NCBI GenBank assembly: GCA_032718565.1
Contig: JAVGVS010000707.1
Span: forward strand, 33,501 to 97,500
DNA length: 64,000 bases
From: Distichodus sexfasciatus
Taxonomy: Eukaryota; Chordata; Actinopteri; Characiformes; Distichodontidae
Reading direction: 5' to 3'
The first letter of the stretch is position 1. Each line of letters begins with the position of its first letter. Positions 34,721-46,695 of the stretch are shown piece by piece. Position numbers and translations under genes: made by a program. The notes below the pieces were generated by a model. The model had not been told where the DNA came from. It searched no databases and saw nothing but the letters and a program-made list of their open reading frames with translations.

Positions 34721-35640
34721 TGAAATTTCCGGTCCGGCGTGTCACGCGTGTGCACATGAGCGACTGCGGCGCAGAGTCGGTAAGTTCCAGACATTTTTCA
34801 GATGTTGAGCCGAAGGTCGGAGCTTTCTGTCAAATGGCAAAAGATGGAAAACAGACTGCTTTTACAGACAGCAGCTGTGTTCAGTCTCATTCAGAGCCTA
34901 GATTTAGAGAAGGAATTCCATAACATACCTAAATATGGTGTTAAATAACATCAGCAAAATGTTTCTCAACTTTGACATTACATAAATTTCAAAATACATT
35001 TATCAGCTTCAAACAAAGCTTTCATTGTGTTTCTTCACGTTGTATTGAAACAGCCCTCTTAAGTGACCAAACTCTTATTAATTTTGATGCTGTAGTATAT
35101 AATAATAGATGACGGTACAATGCATGCTTTCAGTTCAGAACACACAGCAATGCGGTGTTATCTAGAGCAGGTCACATGCATGTGATGAGTGAAGCTCTTT
35201 TCTGTCAGTAGAGACTTGAGACATGACTTGGACATGGCAAAAATGACTTGAATGGACGTCTCTGCTCCGTGATCACTGTAATATTGGCAGTTTAAATCCC
35301 AAACACGCTGTAAAAGGTCAAAGGTCAAGGTCAAAACCTTTAACTCATAAATGTGCTCCGGAAAATTTGTCCCAGCTGTATTAGAAAACGTCACCAGACA
35401 GTGGTTGCAGTCTAATTGAGAAATACTTTACTTGTCTATGGACCAAGAGGTTTGTAGGTTCAAGTTCATCTCTATCCTACCTCCATGGTCACCGTAATAC
35501 TGGGGGTTTAAATCCCAAACGAGACAAAAAAAAACATTGTTGGGCCCCTGAGGAAAACGTTTGACCAAAAGTTGCTCCAGAAAATTGTTGCAGACCACTA
35601 GAAAGTGGTGAAGGTCTCGTAGAAAGGTATTTGTATATAT
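34721..35640. other. Non-coding stretch, nothing recognised
   Basis: No gene or clear repeat boundary. Two similar phrases (AAATCCCAAAC after a GTAATATTGGCAG or GTAATACTGGGGG motif, near 35278 and 35492) suggest a degenerate local duplication. Confidence 0.4.
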
Positions 35641-35649
35641 GGACCTAGG

Positions 35650-35745
35650 GCAGCTTTTGTGTAGGGGAGCAGTTCTTGGGGCACCTTGCTCATGAGTACT
35701 TCAGTGGTACTTTTATTGGTCTGGGACTTGAAATGGTGACCTATA
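35650..35745 (-). repeat. SINE family 1 fragment (minus)
   Basis: CACCTTGCTCATGAGTACTT and CAGTGGTACTTTTATTGGTC are SINE 1 core words in reverse. Confidence 0.6.
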
Positions 35746-35767
35746 AAACACCATTACATAATACTAG

Positions 35768-36005
35768 TGGGCAGTTGGTGGCGTGACGGTAGGGTGATCA
35801 GACGGTCACAGGTTCGAATCCAGGGCCAGTAAAAGTTACCACTGAGGTACTCATGAGCAAGGTACTGTCCCCAAGCACTGCTCCGCGGGCGCTTGTTAGC
35901 TGCCCACTGCTCCTTTATGGATGGGTTAAATGCAGAGGTCACATTTGCTTGTGGTGCACCGTGTGCTGTGCTGTGGTGTGTTCACGATGACAAATAATCA
36001 CACAC
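35768..36005 (+). repeat. SINE family 1 copy
   Basis: Head GGGCAGTTGGTGGCGTGACG, B box GGTTCGAATCC, core ACCACTGAGGTACTCATGAG and tail TTCACGATGACAAATAATCA. Nearly full length, with an intact A box/B box layout. Confidence 0.8.
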
Positions 36006-36904
36006 TTTTACATACTTAATCAAATGAACTTGAAATATACCTTTTGTAGTAAGGATGGTAATGTCCCAATAGCTGATACACGACATGCACATCACAGATT
36101 TTTATTTTTAACTTTTCTCAGAAATCAAAAACAGCAGACCTATAAATAAGACAGGAATGAGATTTGGTCAAATCATATCTGAGCAACAAATCCTCATATT
36201 GTCCCAGCGGTTGCTCGTTTCCCGGGTGGAAATGTGCTTTGGCGAAATAAAATAACCCTGATTTGATCATCCACACAATGGAGCCGGGTTCAGCCAAAAG
36301 TGTGTGGCTTTCTTTGGGTTCTGACCCTCGTTGCGCCCCCTGAGGGGGGGGTGAAATTTAACCCCGTCTCACTCCCCCACCTCCTCCCTTCACTCCATCC
36401 TGCTCCCCCTGACGTTTAAAATGAGCTCAGGGATTTGGACGGGAGTGTGTTTTCTCTTTACGAACCCCTCCATCCCACCGTGCGTTACGCCCTTCCCCTC
36501 TCATCCACATCCAGCCCAAAGTTTGGGGCCCCATTTAAACGGGGGGCCAGTCTCTTGGGACCCTTGCTTGCTTGCTCGCTCGCTCGCTCGCTTGCCAGAC
36601 TCCATTCACGAGTGTTGGATCTCTCCTGGATAAATAATTACTGTCCCCCAAAGTCGTCCCCCAAACGAGGCTGATTGACAAGCTGAACTTGAGCCTACAC
36701 ATACACGGAAATGTAGCCAAGGATTTTGTGCTGCGTTTTTATGTATGAAAGGTGGTATATAAATAAAATTTATTAGTAGTAGTAATGTTGTTATTATTAT
36801 TGATTTACAGGGTTCAAGAGAAGCTAACTCAATTTAGCGACAGCGCTGACTTAACTTTTATCAGTAGTTTATTAGTAGAACTTTTTGTCACGTTGTCAGG
36901 GTAA
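36006..36904. other. Non-coding stretch, CTTG/CTCG tetranucleotide run
   Basis: 36566-36597 is a run of CTTG and CTCG units. Short open frames over 36421-36674 are C-rich and show no family motif. Confidence 0.45.
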
Positions 36905-38155
36905 ATGTACGTTCACACCGAAAGCTACCAAAGCTGTAAAATCGCCAGAAGTAATTGACTTTTTATTGATAAAAGCTTCAAGAGTGATACGAGCAACAAA
37001 AGCAACGAGTGTCAAAGTTTGGGCAATTATTATGCAATTATGCAAATTATTTATCATGCGTTTCAGCTGTAAATGACCCACCACCAATTGGAATGTTGAT
37101 GTTCTTCGCTTTCGAGGATCCCAGACAACATACTTCGAAACTTTGGTTCCTACCGTACTATCAGTCAAGGCTAATTATTTCGTTTTCACCCACCAAACAT
37201 TTAACCCTCCAGACTCCAGTCTCCTTATTCACGAAAGGGTCAAGAGAGCTTCTAATCATGCCATCAATTAGCTTAGCTCCCCCCGCAGGCCAAAAACACC
37301 ACACACAAGCCATCAGCACTCGCAAACAGACAGGATGAGTTTCGTACCCAGCGAGGGAAAGCTGTAAAACTATAATAGACAAAAAACAGCCCGGTGGTTA
37401 GCCCTGCCGCCTCACAGCAAGAAGGTCCTGGGTTCAAACCCCGGGGACGGCCATAGAGCCTTTCTGTGTGGCGTTTGCGTGCTCTCCCCGTGTTCGCGTG
37501 GGGTTTCTCCAGGTGCTGCGGTTTCCTCCCACAGTCTAAAAGCATGCACTATAGGTTAATTGTGAGTGTGAGTGTGTGTGCCCTGCGGTGTGTTGGAGCC
37601 TGCCCCGGGTTGTTTGCCGCCTTGCGCCCGTAAGTTCCCGGGATAGGCTCCGGTCCCCCTGCAACCCCAGTTGGGATTCAGATCGTTCGGATAATGAATG
37701 AATAATAGACAAAACACATTCACTCTGGAAGACCCATGCGCACACACACTCATCCGTGAGCAGTCACTCAAGGTGGCACAACCTTTAACCCCCAAACTGA
37801 ACACTCTCACCCCCAGCCTCTTCCATGGTCTACCCTCCAGCAGATCCTGGCGCCTCCACAGAAAATGGAGGAGAGATAGAAACAGAGAAAAGATAAAAGT
37901 AGAGACATGCACACATCACAGCTGTAATTTGATCGATTTGCCTCTGCTCGTCCGGACCTCTTGCAATTTGAGTATCTCATACAGTTTTTTGGGCTGGGCA
38001 ACAGCAGCACCTTTAAATTGATAAGCAGGATCGAACGTTGGGATGATGATGTGAGCGACATAGGCGACTAGAGCGAACAAAAATATTTTGAGAGCAATGC
38101 TTTTTAAGCGTCTTCAGCGATTTTAGAGCTTTAGTAGGTCTTGGTGTGACCGAAC
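36905..38155. mobile_element. TIR DNA transposon carrying a SINE 2
   Basis: The left end (ACGTTCACACCGAAAGCTAC, then AAAGCTGTAAAATCGCC) is the diverged inverted complement of the right end (GCGATTTTAGAGCTTTAGTA, then CTTGGTGTGACCGAAC). A SINE family 2 copy (37385-37712) lies inside. No transposase is visible. Confidence 0.6.
37385..37712 (+). repeat. SINE family 2 copy, nested
   Basis: CAGCCCGGTGGTTAGCCCTG head, GGTTCAAACCCC B box, TCTGTGTGGCGTTTGCGTGC, GGATAGGCTCCGGTCCCCCT, CAGTTGGGATTCAGATCGTT and a short GAATGAATAA tail. Confidence 0.75.
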
Positions 38156-38586
38156 AGTAAGCCTTTGTGAGAGAGGATGCAGACACAGGAGTTGATTGAA
38201 ACATTACTCTCTTTTAAAACAAACAACATAAAGCTTAGGCTCGCTTATCTCGCTTAAAAACTATTAGCAATACAGGTCTGACATGATCACACAACAGAAC
38301 CCAAGCTTCAGCTCACGTCTTGCACTCCATGCCCACGTAGTGAAGGTAAGCTAACTCTTTTTGCCACACATGTCCTCTTTTTAAGACCTACAATTCTAAA
38401 ATCGTCTGGGATTTCATTCTACCTCAGCCTCAAACATTCTTACATTTGACATGTGCGGTGTTGTTTTGTGATGTCTTATATTAATCTTCCATGATTTAGA
38501 CAAGATATAAGTTTCCTGCACTGGTTTACAAACAGTAAAACATATCGTAAAGCGCAATTTTATTCCAAAAATCTGTTTTTTCGCTC
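38156..38586. other. Non-coding stretch, nothing recognised
   Basis: No gene or repeat family recognised. Confidence 0.4.
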
Positions 38587-39150
38587 TTGACAACGGGAAA
38601 GGTATTTTCAGCTAGCAGATTTGTGACTAGTGTTGAATTGGCAGAAGTGTCATCTGATTGGCTACTGTGCCCTCATTGCATCATAGCATGTTCTTGGCAG
38701 CTGTCAGATGGAGTCGGAGGATGGAGTCCACCTTGGCCAAGATGGAAGCAAGAATGTGTCCGTATTTATAAAAATGTATGACTCTGAAAGACCAAACGGA
38801 CAGAACTTACACATTAGAGTGTAGCTTACGCAAGCTGAACATCACAACACTCTCTACCTCCAAAACACCACCATCACCTGGTGATTTGATGTTACGCTGT
38901 TAACATATATATATATTTTTTACATATTTGTTTTAACATCATGTTTCATTTTCTTTAAGAGCATCCTCCAGCACACGTACTCAGTATTACTGGGTGAAAC
39001 AGCTTGGATGTAGTTACTACTTTTACTCTGTAGCTTGTAGTGTAGTAACTACTATATTAAAACAGCAGCTTGTAGTAGCGCTTGCATACTTTTAATCAGA
39101 AGTTGCTTGGAGCTTGAAAATTGGCAGTTTAAAAGTAGCTTCCCCAACAT
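38587..39150 (-). mobile_element. hAT-like copy (relative of 20613-21310)
   Basis: Shares GGCAGCTGTCAGATGGAGTC, GGATGGAGTCCACCTTGGCC and the end AGTAGCTTCCCCAACAT in reverse orientation to 20613-21310. The left boundary is unclear. Confidence 0.6.
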
Positions 39151-39624
39151 GGCCAGCGAGCAAATATTTAATGCATTTCTGGTATTTTGGCTGACCAAGG
39201 TCAGCCGGGGTCTGATTGTTTTATTCAGACTAACTGCAAGCTTGTGCAGTGTGTGACCTGCCGCGTAAGTCAGTATCCTGGAGCCGAGCGCTCTTTTCTC
39301 AATATTGGCACATTTTCAGCTCTTAACCACGCCAGAGAGTCACTCAATAACAGACTTCAGACTGGAGTAGAAATCCAGCTACACTGCTGGCTTCTGAAAG
39401 TTCTTCCACAGATGTGGGATCTCTAGGCAATTCTGTGCAGCAAGAAGTGTCACAGTACAAATCCACAGGATTCAGAGGGATTTGAATGATGTGAAATAGC
39501 TAATAGGTGATGCAAACACCTAAAATTGTACATTATATATTGGGATTGCTGGTTGCCAGTTCTCTGTCGTTCTCTTCAGTATTTATTCTTTTACTGCGTA
39601 ACTACTTTCACGGCTTTTGTTCGT
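39151..39624. other. Non-coding stretch, nothing recognised
   Basis: No gene supported; the open frame 39187-39426 has no recognised motif. Confidence 0.4.
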
Positions 39625-39629
39625 GCTGT

Positions 39630-40003
39630 TGTCAGGGATCTGGCTAGGATATAAGCAGAATGCTAGTCGTTAGCCGTTAGCCCGTGTAGCGTGGTTGGTT
39701 AACCCAAACGCGGATTAGAACACGAGTAGGCAGGATGGCCACGCGATTTGATTTAAGAACTTTCTAACGCGTAGGGCAAGGATTCCCACAAGAATCCGGA
39801 TTCTATAAGACACACACTCAATCGAGGAGATAACCAAATAACTGAGAGTACTCACAGTAGATACCGACATGAAGTCGGAGGTTGGGCTGGTGACTCAATG
39901 ACTGGGTGATGCGGCGCAAGAAAATGACTCCTTTTATACTTCCCGACCGCGCCGACTCATTCCGAGTCCTCGTGCCAGGCGCGTGCTTGGAGTGTGTGTG
40001 ACA
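39630..40003 (-). mobile_element. Solo LTR, family A, copy 2 (minus)
   Basis: Plus-strand ends TGTCAGGGATC and GTGTGTGTGACA, flanked by a perfect 5-bp duplication GCTGT (39625-39629 and 40004-40008). The TATA complement CCTTTTATACTTCC is near 39930. Homologous to 4320-4830 and 41411-41780. Confidence 0.85.
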
Positions 40004-40008
40004 GCTGT

Positions 40009-41405
40009 ACATGGCTTAAAATTTTCAGCTCGTTGGTTATGTTTCTTGTCAAACCTGCAACTGCAAGGAATTGCTATTTTTCGAGGTAAAAAAGGGAAAA
40101 AGAGGGTTGCAGTTGGGCTTTTAACCAGAGACGTATTAGCATGTTGGCTGGGACAGGAAACACTCATGAGTGCCTGAATCGAAGACAAGTGACATCTTTT
40201 AGGCTCTTGATAGGGGTGTAACTGTCTCCAATTCATGGTTCAGTTCGTAACTCAGGTTCCGGAGAGAGTTATGGTTCTGTGTTTCCAGGCCACAATCAGA
40301 GACTGTAAGATTCATAGGTTAGCAGGTTTTGGTTGGGTTTCAGAACTGTGAGCATCTAATCAACCTAAAAGAAGACCAGTTGCTTTCGATTGCTTTTATT
40401 TCCAGTCCCAACACAACCAATCCTACGCTGAAAATGAGCAAATCAGTTAACTCATGTGTTGGGAATACTTCAATTTGCGGAGAGCGGGGGCAGAAAGAGC
40501 AGGACTGAGATCTTCTGCAGTGCGTCATCGGTAATGACTGATATACAGTACAACCCAGAGCATACCGCAAACGACAACCACACAACATGTCTGGCCGCAT
40601 CCACGATTTGCAGTGGTTTTTCTACATTTCAGCAGCCAGTGAGGTTGGTTAATCTGGCGTATGCCCACTTTTGTCCTATTTGTTTAAGATGTTAGTGATA
40701 GTGAGAGAGGTCTAGACTGAACTGGAGTCGTCCAGCAGTCCAGCGCTGATTATGTTCAAGTGACTCAATTGCTGCCTGGACTCTGTCCCTGATCAGAGAA
40801 GGCGAAGGCTGCTTCTGATTAAGAAACTCTGGAGGGTGATTTCACAATGTGCTAGCTCGTTCATTTATCATCCTCCTGACAACGGCAACCACTCTGACGT
40901 ACTGCGTTGCTCACATACGCACAGCTCTGTGCTTATTAGGCCTGATTTTATTTCTACATCAATCATTTTGTCTGAAACGATCATTTTAGAAAAGTAACTT
41001 TTTTTTTTCTCATTTGGCATGTGATGGAGAGTACGGCTCCCCAAAAAAAGGATTTGGCTCCTAAATATTAGGAGCCAATGGTGGGGTTCGGTTGGGGGCT
41101 CGGCTACCTCTCTCTTTTCTGGCCATACAAGTGTTCCTGTATATATTTCTTCGGGCGCGGGGGTTGGGTGTTGAGAGATGTGGCGTGGCTTAACATAATT
41201 TGGCCCTCTGGGAAAGATAATTGGAGACCACTGCTCTAAACGCATGCAAAAAGAATCAGCGTAGTTTTTATGTCAGTTATTGTACTGTAATCTGTTGACC
41301 CATCGCTGCTTGTCCTTTTGTATATTAAAGTAAATCAAATTGTATCAAGAATTCCGGTACCCATTTGTTTTCGTCTCCCACTTGTGTTACTTACTCATTT
41401 TGAGT
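40009..41405. other. Non-coding stretch between two solo LTRs
   Basis: This looks like ordinary host sequence: no gag-pol frames or tRNA primer site were seen next to either LTR. Open frames up to 125 codons (such as the minus-strand one at 40868-41245) have no recognised motif. Confidence 0.5.
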
Positions 41406-41410
41406 GGTCA

Positions 41411-41780
41411 TGTCAGTGATCTGGTAAGGATATGGCACAATGCTAGCCATTAGCCATTAGCCCATGCAGCATGGATGGTTAACCCAAATGCGGAGTGAAA
41501 CGCGAATAGGTAGGAGAACCATGCGAGTTGATCTAAGAACTCTCTAACACGAAGAGTAAAGATTCCCACGAAAATCCGCGTTCTATCGGACACACGCTCA
41601 ATCGAGGAGATAACCAAATAACTGGAGTACTCACAGTTGATGCTGAATTGAATCAGAGTTGGGTTGGTGACTCAATGACTGAGCAGCGAGCCACAAGAAA
41701 AGCCTCCTTTTATACTTCCCGAAACGCGCCGACTACTTCCGGGTCCTCCTGTCGGTCACGTGATCGGAGTGCACGTGACA
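41411..41780 (-). mobile_element. Solo LTR, family A, copy 3 (minus)
   Basis: Plus-strand ends TGTCAGTGATC and GTGCACGTGACA with a perfect 5-bp duplication GGTCA (41406-41410 and 41781-41785). TATA complement near 41707. At 370 bp it is close to copy 2 in length. Its different duplication shows it inserted independently. Confidence 0.87.
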
Positions 41781-41785
41781 GGTCA

Positions 41786-42419
41786 TAATTTCCCATTTCT
41801 GGCCTTTTTACCGTTTGAGTCTAGCTTAGGGTTTATATTTTCAGTCTGTGTGTTCTATGTGCCTTTTTATAAGCTGTAAAAATTGAAGTCACATCATCTT
41901 GTCTCACTATATAACGTATATAGAGGTTAAATAGAGACAATAAAGTTCATGTCGACTGTCAACCCCAACTAGATTCCTTCGTTTTCCACTAAAATAGCCA
42001 TTCAAAAACATAACACCTTACCTTTACGTAAGGGGGATTTTTGCTTTGCTCACCATTTCCCAGACTAACACTTCAGCAAATCTGTGAAGTTTTTCCATGC
42101 TGTGAGCAGTGGGAGGGCGAAAATGCGAAGGAGAAGAAGGAGATAAAAAGTCTGTTCTCTGTTTGACCTCTGCCGCTTGAGATCTCTACTTCGGACAAAA
42201 AATAAAGGAATAAAAAGAAGTGCTGAGATCATCAGCCATGGGAGGAAATGTGCAGGAAGTGCTGGTGTGGAGAGAGACGAGGGTGCGTGTGGTGATGGGA
42301 AATCAGCTTAGGGTACTCTGCGGTAACAACAGCACCTTATATGTCTTAAATTTTAACACTCAGACATCTTCAGGATAATAATATAATAATAATAATAAAC
42401 TTTATATAGCACTTTGGAA
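41786..42419. other. Non-coding stretch with short AAT run
   Basis: An AAT/ATA run sits at about 42377-42399. No gene recognised. Confidence 0.45.
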
Positions 42420-42612
42420 CATGGAACAGTTAGCGAGTTGGTGATCAGAAGGTCAGCGGTCGAACTGAAAACGGTACCACTGAGGAACTCATGAGCAAGG
42501 TACCATCCCCAAGCACTGCTAAAAAGCTGCCCACTGCTCCTTCACTGAAGTGTCAAATGCAGAGGTCACACTGTGTTGTGCTGTGTTCACAATGACAAAT
42601 AATCAGTTACTT
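42420..42612 (+). repeat. SINE family 1 copy, first of tandem pair
   Basis: Head is worn, with core ACCACTGAGGAACTCATGAG, then CTGCCCACTGCTCCTTCACT and tail CACAATGACAAATAATCAGT. Followed almost immediately by a second copy. Confidence 0.7.
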
Positions 42613-42616
42613 AATA

Positions 42617-42845
42617 CTTAGAGCAGTTGGTAGCGTAACGGTAAGAGAGTTCGCCCCCGTGATCAGAAGGTCACCAGTTCAAATCCCGGTCCGATAAAGG
42701 TACCACTGAGGTATTCATGAGCAAGGTACCATCACTGCTCACGTCAGCTGCCCACTGCTCCTTCACGGATGGGTCAGATTTGCTTACATTTGGTTGTGAT
42801 GCACTGTGTGCTGTGGTGTGGTGTGGTGTGGTGTGATGTGTGGCA
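42617..42845 (+). repeat. SINE family 1 copy, second of tandem pair
   Basis: Head AGAGCAGTTGGTAGCGTAAC, B box GGTTCAAATCCCGG-type (AGTTCAAATCC), core GTACCACTGAGGTATTCATG, and a GGTGT pentanucleotide run (42813-42836) near its 3' end. Confidence 0.75.
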
Positions 42846-43653
42846 TGAGAGTCCCTGGTGGGCCTTACTGACCATGAGACTGATGTTGAAGTCTCGTATT
42901 AGAGATTAACAATTTAGCAGATGTTGAGTGAGAACGACAGTTGGTTGTATGACGAGAGTGCTAAAGTAGAAGCAGTACATACCCAGTGTTAAAGGAATCC
43001 CTGACTAGGCCGAAATATGCTACAATCGCTCTCTCCTACAAAAAAAATAGAAATATATGAAATACTTTTATTACTTAGAAAATCCTCAGTTTAATACACA
43101 ATTTGAACCATGAATTCAGCCATTGTTTGGGTCGATGATGTCAAACAGCTGCTACTCTTCTTCTCAGGTTGTGAGGGAAACGTACGGCATCTGATGGTGC
43201 TAATTCTCCAGCTGATGGTGCTTATCTGTTGCTTGCAGTGCCACAGTGTGCGGCTTACGGCTGTAATTTCCATGTTCTGTCGTGTAGAGTACAATATAAA
43301 ATGTGTAACATAAATCTAGAGCACAAACGTGCACTTGCCTATTAAACACCTGGTCTGGATTCAGTAGACCAGCGCTCTGCCGGTCATGGAGGCTGACAAG
43401 GGCAACCCATAAAACATCCCGATTAAGGCAAACTGGCTGTGATACACGGAGTATCTATAAATGACCAGCGTATCTTGTTATAGCGTTTTACTACGTATTC
43501 CCATAAAGCAGACGACCGCGGTAGACGAACATGAAATTATTTATGAATCTGTTTTCATCGTATTGTAGCGAAAGGATGAAAATGGAAGCTGAAGGTGATG
43601 ATTCCCGGCAAATGATTGACACAAGAAGGAGAGGGAGACATACAAACATACAC

Positions 43654-43689
<36 letters not shown>

Positions 43690-44545
43690 GCACTGCAAAA
43701 CAGGGGAACACAAGGGACAGTCCAAAAGGGGGTGAAAAGCCTTGGCGCTACAATATGATAACGCTGCGCTAGTTTGATCCAGCTAGTGTACCCTGGACAG
43801 CAACAAACACTCTGACAAGCAGTTGCCGCACAGACACTACTGATTTTTGCCCCCCTCTCGCTTCTTCTCGCTCAGGTTCACGCTGAAAAGGCTGGACAGA
43901 AGACGTGTTCATCTGGTCACCAGATAGGTATCATTACCAAGAGAGGATTGAAACAGCTGCAACCATATGACGTCACTACCCAGAATGCATTCAGGTGTAA
44001 ACAACAATGGCGACCTATAAGTGATCAGTGCCAACGTTAATCTTCTAAGGCCAACATGTCAAACTAGTTTGGGGAGCCCTTTACGGACATGACTATGAAT
44101 TTTAACAACTTACTTCCTACAGGAGCCTCCGCTTGATTAGAGTTAATAATTTAGGGGAAAGGTTTGAGTCATGATGCACCTCAACTATGGAACACACCTT
44201 CAGCGTTCTTTACTCTTAAAAGCGCTTTAGCGTCTGCATTTGGAATAACCAGTCTGTTGAATGTGACCGAAAATGGACGGTGTAGAAAGATGGATGAAAT
44301 CATTTGGCTCCGAGTGTGTTATCAGAGCCATTCACACACTTCTATCTTTCTGCTAGACAATAAGAGAGGAAAAATCCCAAGGTCCCGCCTGTGTTTAGCA
44401 CATCCTCCTCACGTCAAACTCCCACTCCCGGGTTTGTTTAGTATTAATAACTCAAGGCCGAGCTGGAAGCTGGATGTGGCAGTGGAGATGATGACGGAGT
44501 GATGAGGGAGGAGTGACGGTACTGACCCGTCTGTTCCCACACCGC
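42846..44545. other. Non-coding stretch with CA microsatellite
   Basis: A CA run at about 43649-43685 is the main feature. The 112-codon frame at 44164-44502 has no recognised motif, and no gene is supported. Confidence 0.5.
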
Positions 44546-44555
44546 AGGGCCGGAT

Positions 44556-44585
44556 CTGGTCAGGTCAGGTCAGGTCAGGTCAGAC
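44556..44585 (+). repeat. GGTCA pentanucleotide tandem run
   Basis: Five GGTCA units in direct repeat, followed by GACCAGGTCG. Each unit boundary reads AGGTCA, the core half-site of nuclear receptors, though the 5-base period is a simple repeat first of all. Confidence 0.8.
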
Positions 44586-44869
44586 CAGGTCGGGCTGGTT
44601 CGGCCTGGATGACTAATGTATCACCAGCTATTGTTCTCTCGTTCTTCCTTATGTCCATCTCTCCATCCTCCACTCACACATTCATACTGATGCTAAGTTC
44701 ACATGACAGAAAGGAAAGTCCGATAGGTAGTGCTGGAGTGTTGCTAAAATTAGTGACGCTACTATCTTCTTTTACAGTGGCTTATCAGAGAGACTGCTTT
44801 TGAAACACCGAGACTTTCCAACACTGTTTCAAACAGTAAAACATATGGCAAAGTCTCTCTTTATAAAGA

Positions 44870-45200
44870 CGCTATTTTCAGCTAGCAGGTGTTTGTGATT
44901 GGTATTGAATTAGCAGAAGTGGCATCTAATTGGCAACCGTGCCTCATTGCATCACAGTGTAGCTGCCAGATGGAGTTGGAGGACGGGGTGCACCGTGGCC
45001 AAGACGGAAGCGAGAATCTGTGTCCGTATTCATCAAAATGTTTGACTCTGAAAGACCAAATGGACAGAACTTACATATTTGAGTGTTGGTTACACAAACT
45101 GAACATCACAACACTCTCTAGCTCCAAAACACCGTCATAACCTGATTGGGATTTGATGTTATATTAATAGAAAATTTTCACATTACTTTTAACATCATGC
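44870..45200 (-). mobile_element. hAT-like fragment (relative of 20613-21310)
   Basis: Shares AGCTGCCAGATGGAGTTGGA, GAAAGACCAAATGGACAGAA and AACATCACAACACTCTCTA-type words with 38587-39150. Ends lost. Confidence 0.5.
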
Positions 45201-45304
45201 CTACTTCAGCCACTGCACTGCCACTCTGCTTTTATACCGTTTATTCTGTTCATTCTGTGTCTTGCACGGCTGCTACATACTTACCTTAACATAATGGTGA
45301 GGGA

Positions 45305-45495
45305 GTTGGCCACGTGCACCACAATGAAATGTGAACCCTGCATCTGAAAAAGCAGTGGGCAGTTTTTTGGCAGCTCCTTGGGAGCAGTACCTGGGGATGG
45401 TACCTTGCTCATGAGTACCTCAGTGGTACCTTTACTGGTCCGGGACTTGAAAAGGCACCCTTCCAATCACGGGACCAACTCCCTAACTGTTATTC
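45305..45495 (-). repeat. SINE family 1 copy (minus)
   Basis: GGTACCTTGCTCATGAGTAC, CTCAGTGGTACCTTTACTGG and AAGGCACCCTTCCAATCACG in reverse, ending with the head complement. Confidence 0.7.
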
Positions 45496-46011
45496 TAAAA
45501 ACTACACAACTGTAAGAACCAAACTGTTGCTCGATTTATTCAGTTTTCTCCAAACTTCATAGCCACGAAACCTCTGAAGTTAAAAACTGTCCCTTAAGTT
45601 CACACGATTACAGCTTGACGCGATGCGGTCTGGCTGAAACGTCAGAAGAGCAATTGAAATCTATCTGGAAGGTTATTTCCACATTTCCAAGTGCAAAGTT
45701 TGCCAAAGCAGTGAAATGAGAGAGACCCACGGGTGAGATATCAGCACCAGAACACTGCTCTTACTGCTCTGCTGCTGTCAGACATGTGGCGAGTGGAAAA
45801 CAGAAAGTGTTTTTTTCACTGTTAATCTGCAGAGAAAGTCCCGGAGTTACAGCTGGGAGGAAGTTCCCAGATTTCAACAAAAGGCCCCAGTGTTTGAAGT
45901 TTGCATCATGCACCGTTCTGACACAGAGTCTGATGGAGTCAAATTAAGTGCTTCCTGTATGAGGCTGCACCATAAAAGGAGAGTGAACTAACTGGACAGA
46001 GTCACTTACAG
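45496..46011. other. Non-coding stretch, nothing recognised
   Basis: No gene or repeat family recognised. Confidence 0.4.
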
Positions 46012-46277
46012 CCAGCGTTAGAGAAGCTACTTTTATACTTTTAAGAATTATTTAGATAAATCTAGATTCTCTAGCTCCAAACTACAAATGCAGGCCACCA
46101 TGCTTTACACTAAGAATAGAATTAGGACAAAGCATCTAAGCAGTTGAAGAAGAAGCAAGCGGAACATTAATACATGAAAGATTTTAAAAATTGTTAAAAA
46201 GAAAACAGCTACTGAAAAAACTATACTCAACAAGTTGGTAGCATAACTGATTTGGATGAGCTGCTCCCCAACACTGC
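46012..46277. mobile_element. Short hAT-like MITE, about 266 bp
   Basis: Ends CAGCGTTAGAGAAGCTACTT and GAGCTGCTCCCCAACACTG are imperfect inverted repeats of the 20613 family. Flanks CTTACAGC and CTCACAGT agree in 6 of 8 bases. Confidence 0.45.
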
Positions 46278-46695
46278 TCACAGTTACGGAGTTACTTCTC
46301 ACAGTCCAAGGTGAACTTCTCTGCTGAATGGAGTTATGTCTTCCTGAGTTGAACAGGGACAGGCTTATTGAGGGATTTGCAGCAAAACACCACAGCTATT
46401 GTGAAGACACTCGACAGTAAAAGTGTCACCGGCATGTCTCACCCTAATTCAGCTGTTTCAGACACGCGATATGGGAGCAGAATAAACATTCCGGCGGCCA
46501 AAACGTGGCCCAAAAGATCTGTGGCAGAGCACGACTTGGCTTTGATAGGGAAAATATTTGGCAGGTATCAGGTGCTGTCAGGACTGATGGCGTTCGTAAA
46601 GCCTGAGCGAGAGAAATAGCATTGCAGTTCTGAGCTTTAATGGATTTTGTGTACATTTAAACAGATGCAAATAAAACAATAAAAGCTAGATGTGC

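Noticed and set aside
36421..36674. Pro/Ser-rich open frames as a small gene
   Set aside because: Two frames overlap in C-rich, simple-repeat-bearing sequence with no recognisable motif or splice signals.
39630..41780. A single LTR retrotransposon bounded by the two family A LTRs
   Set aside because: Each LTR has its own different 5-bp duplication, and no retroelement coding sequence lies between them.
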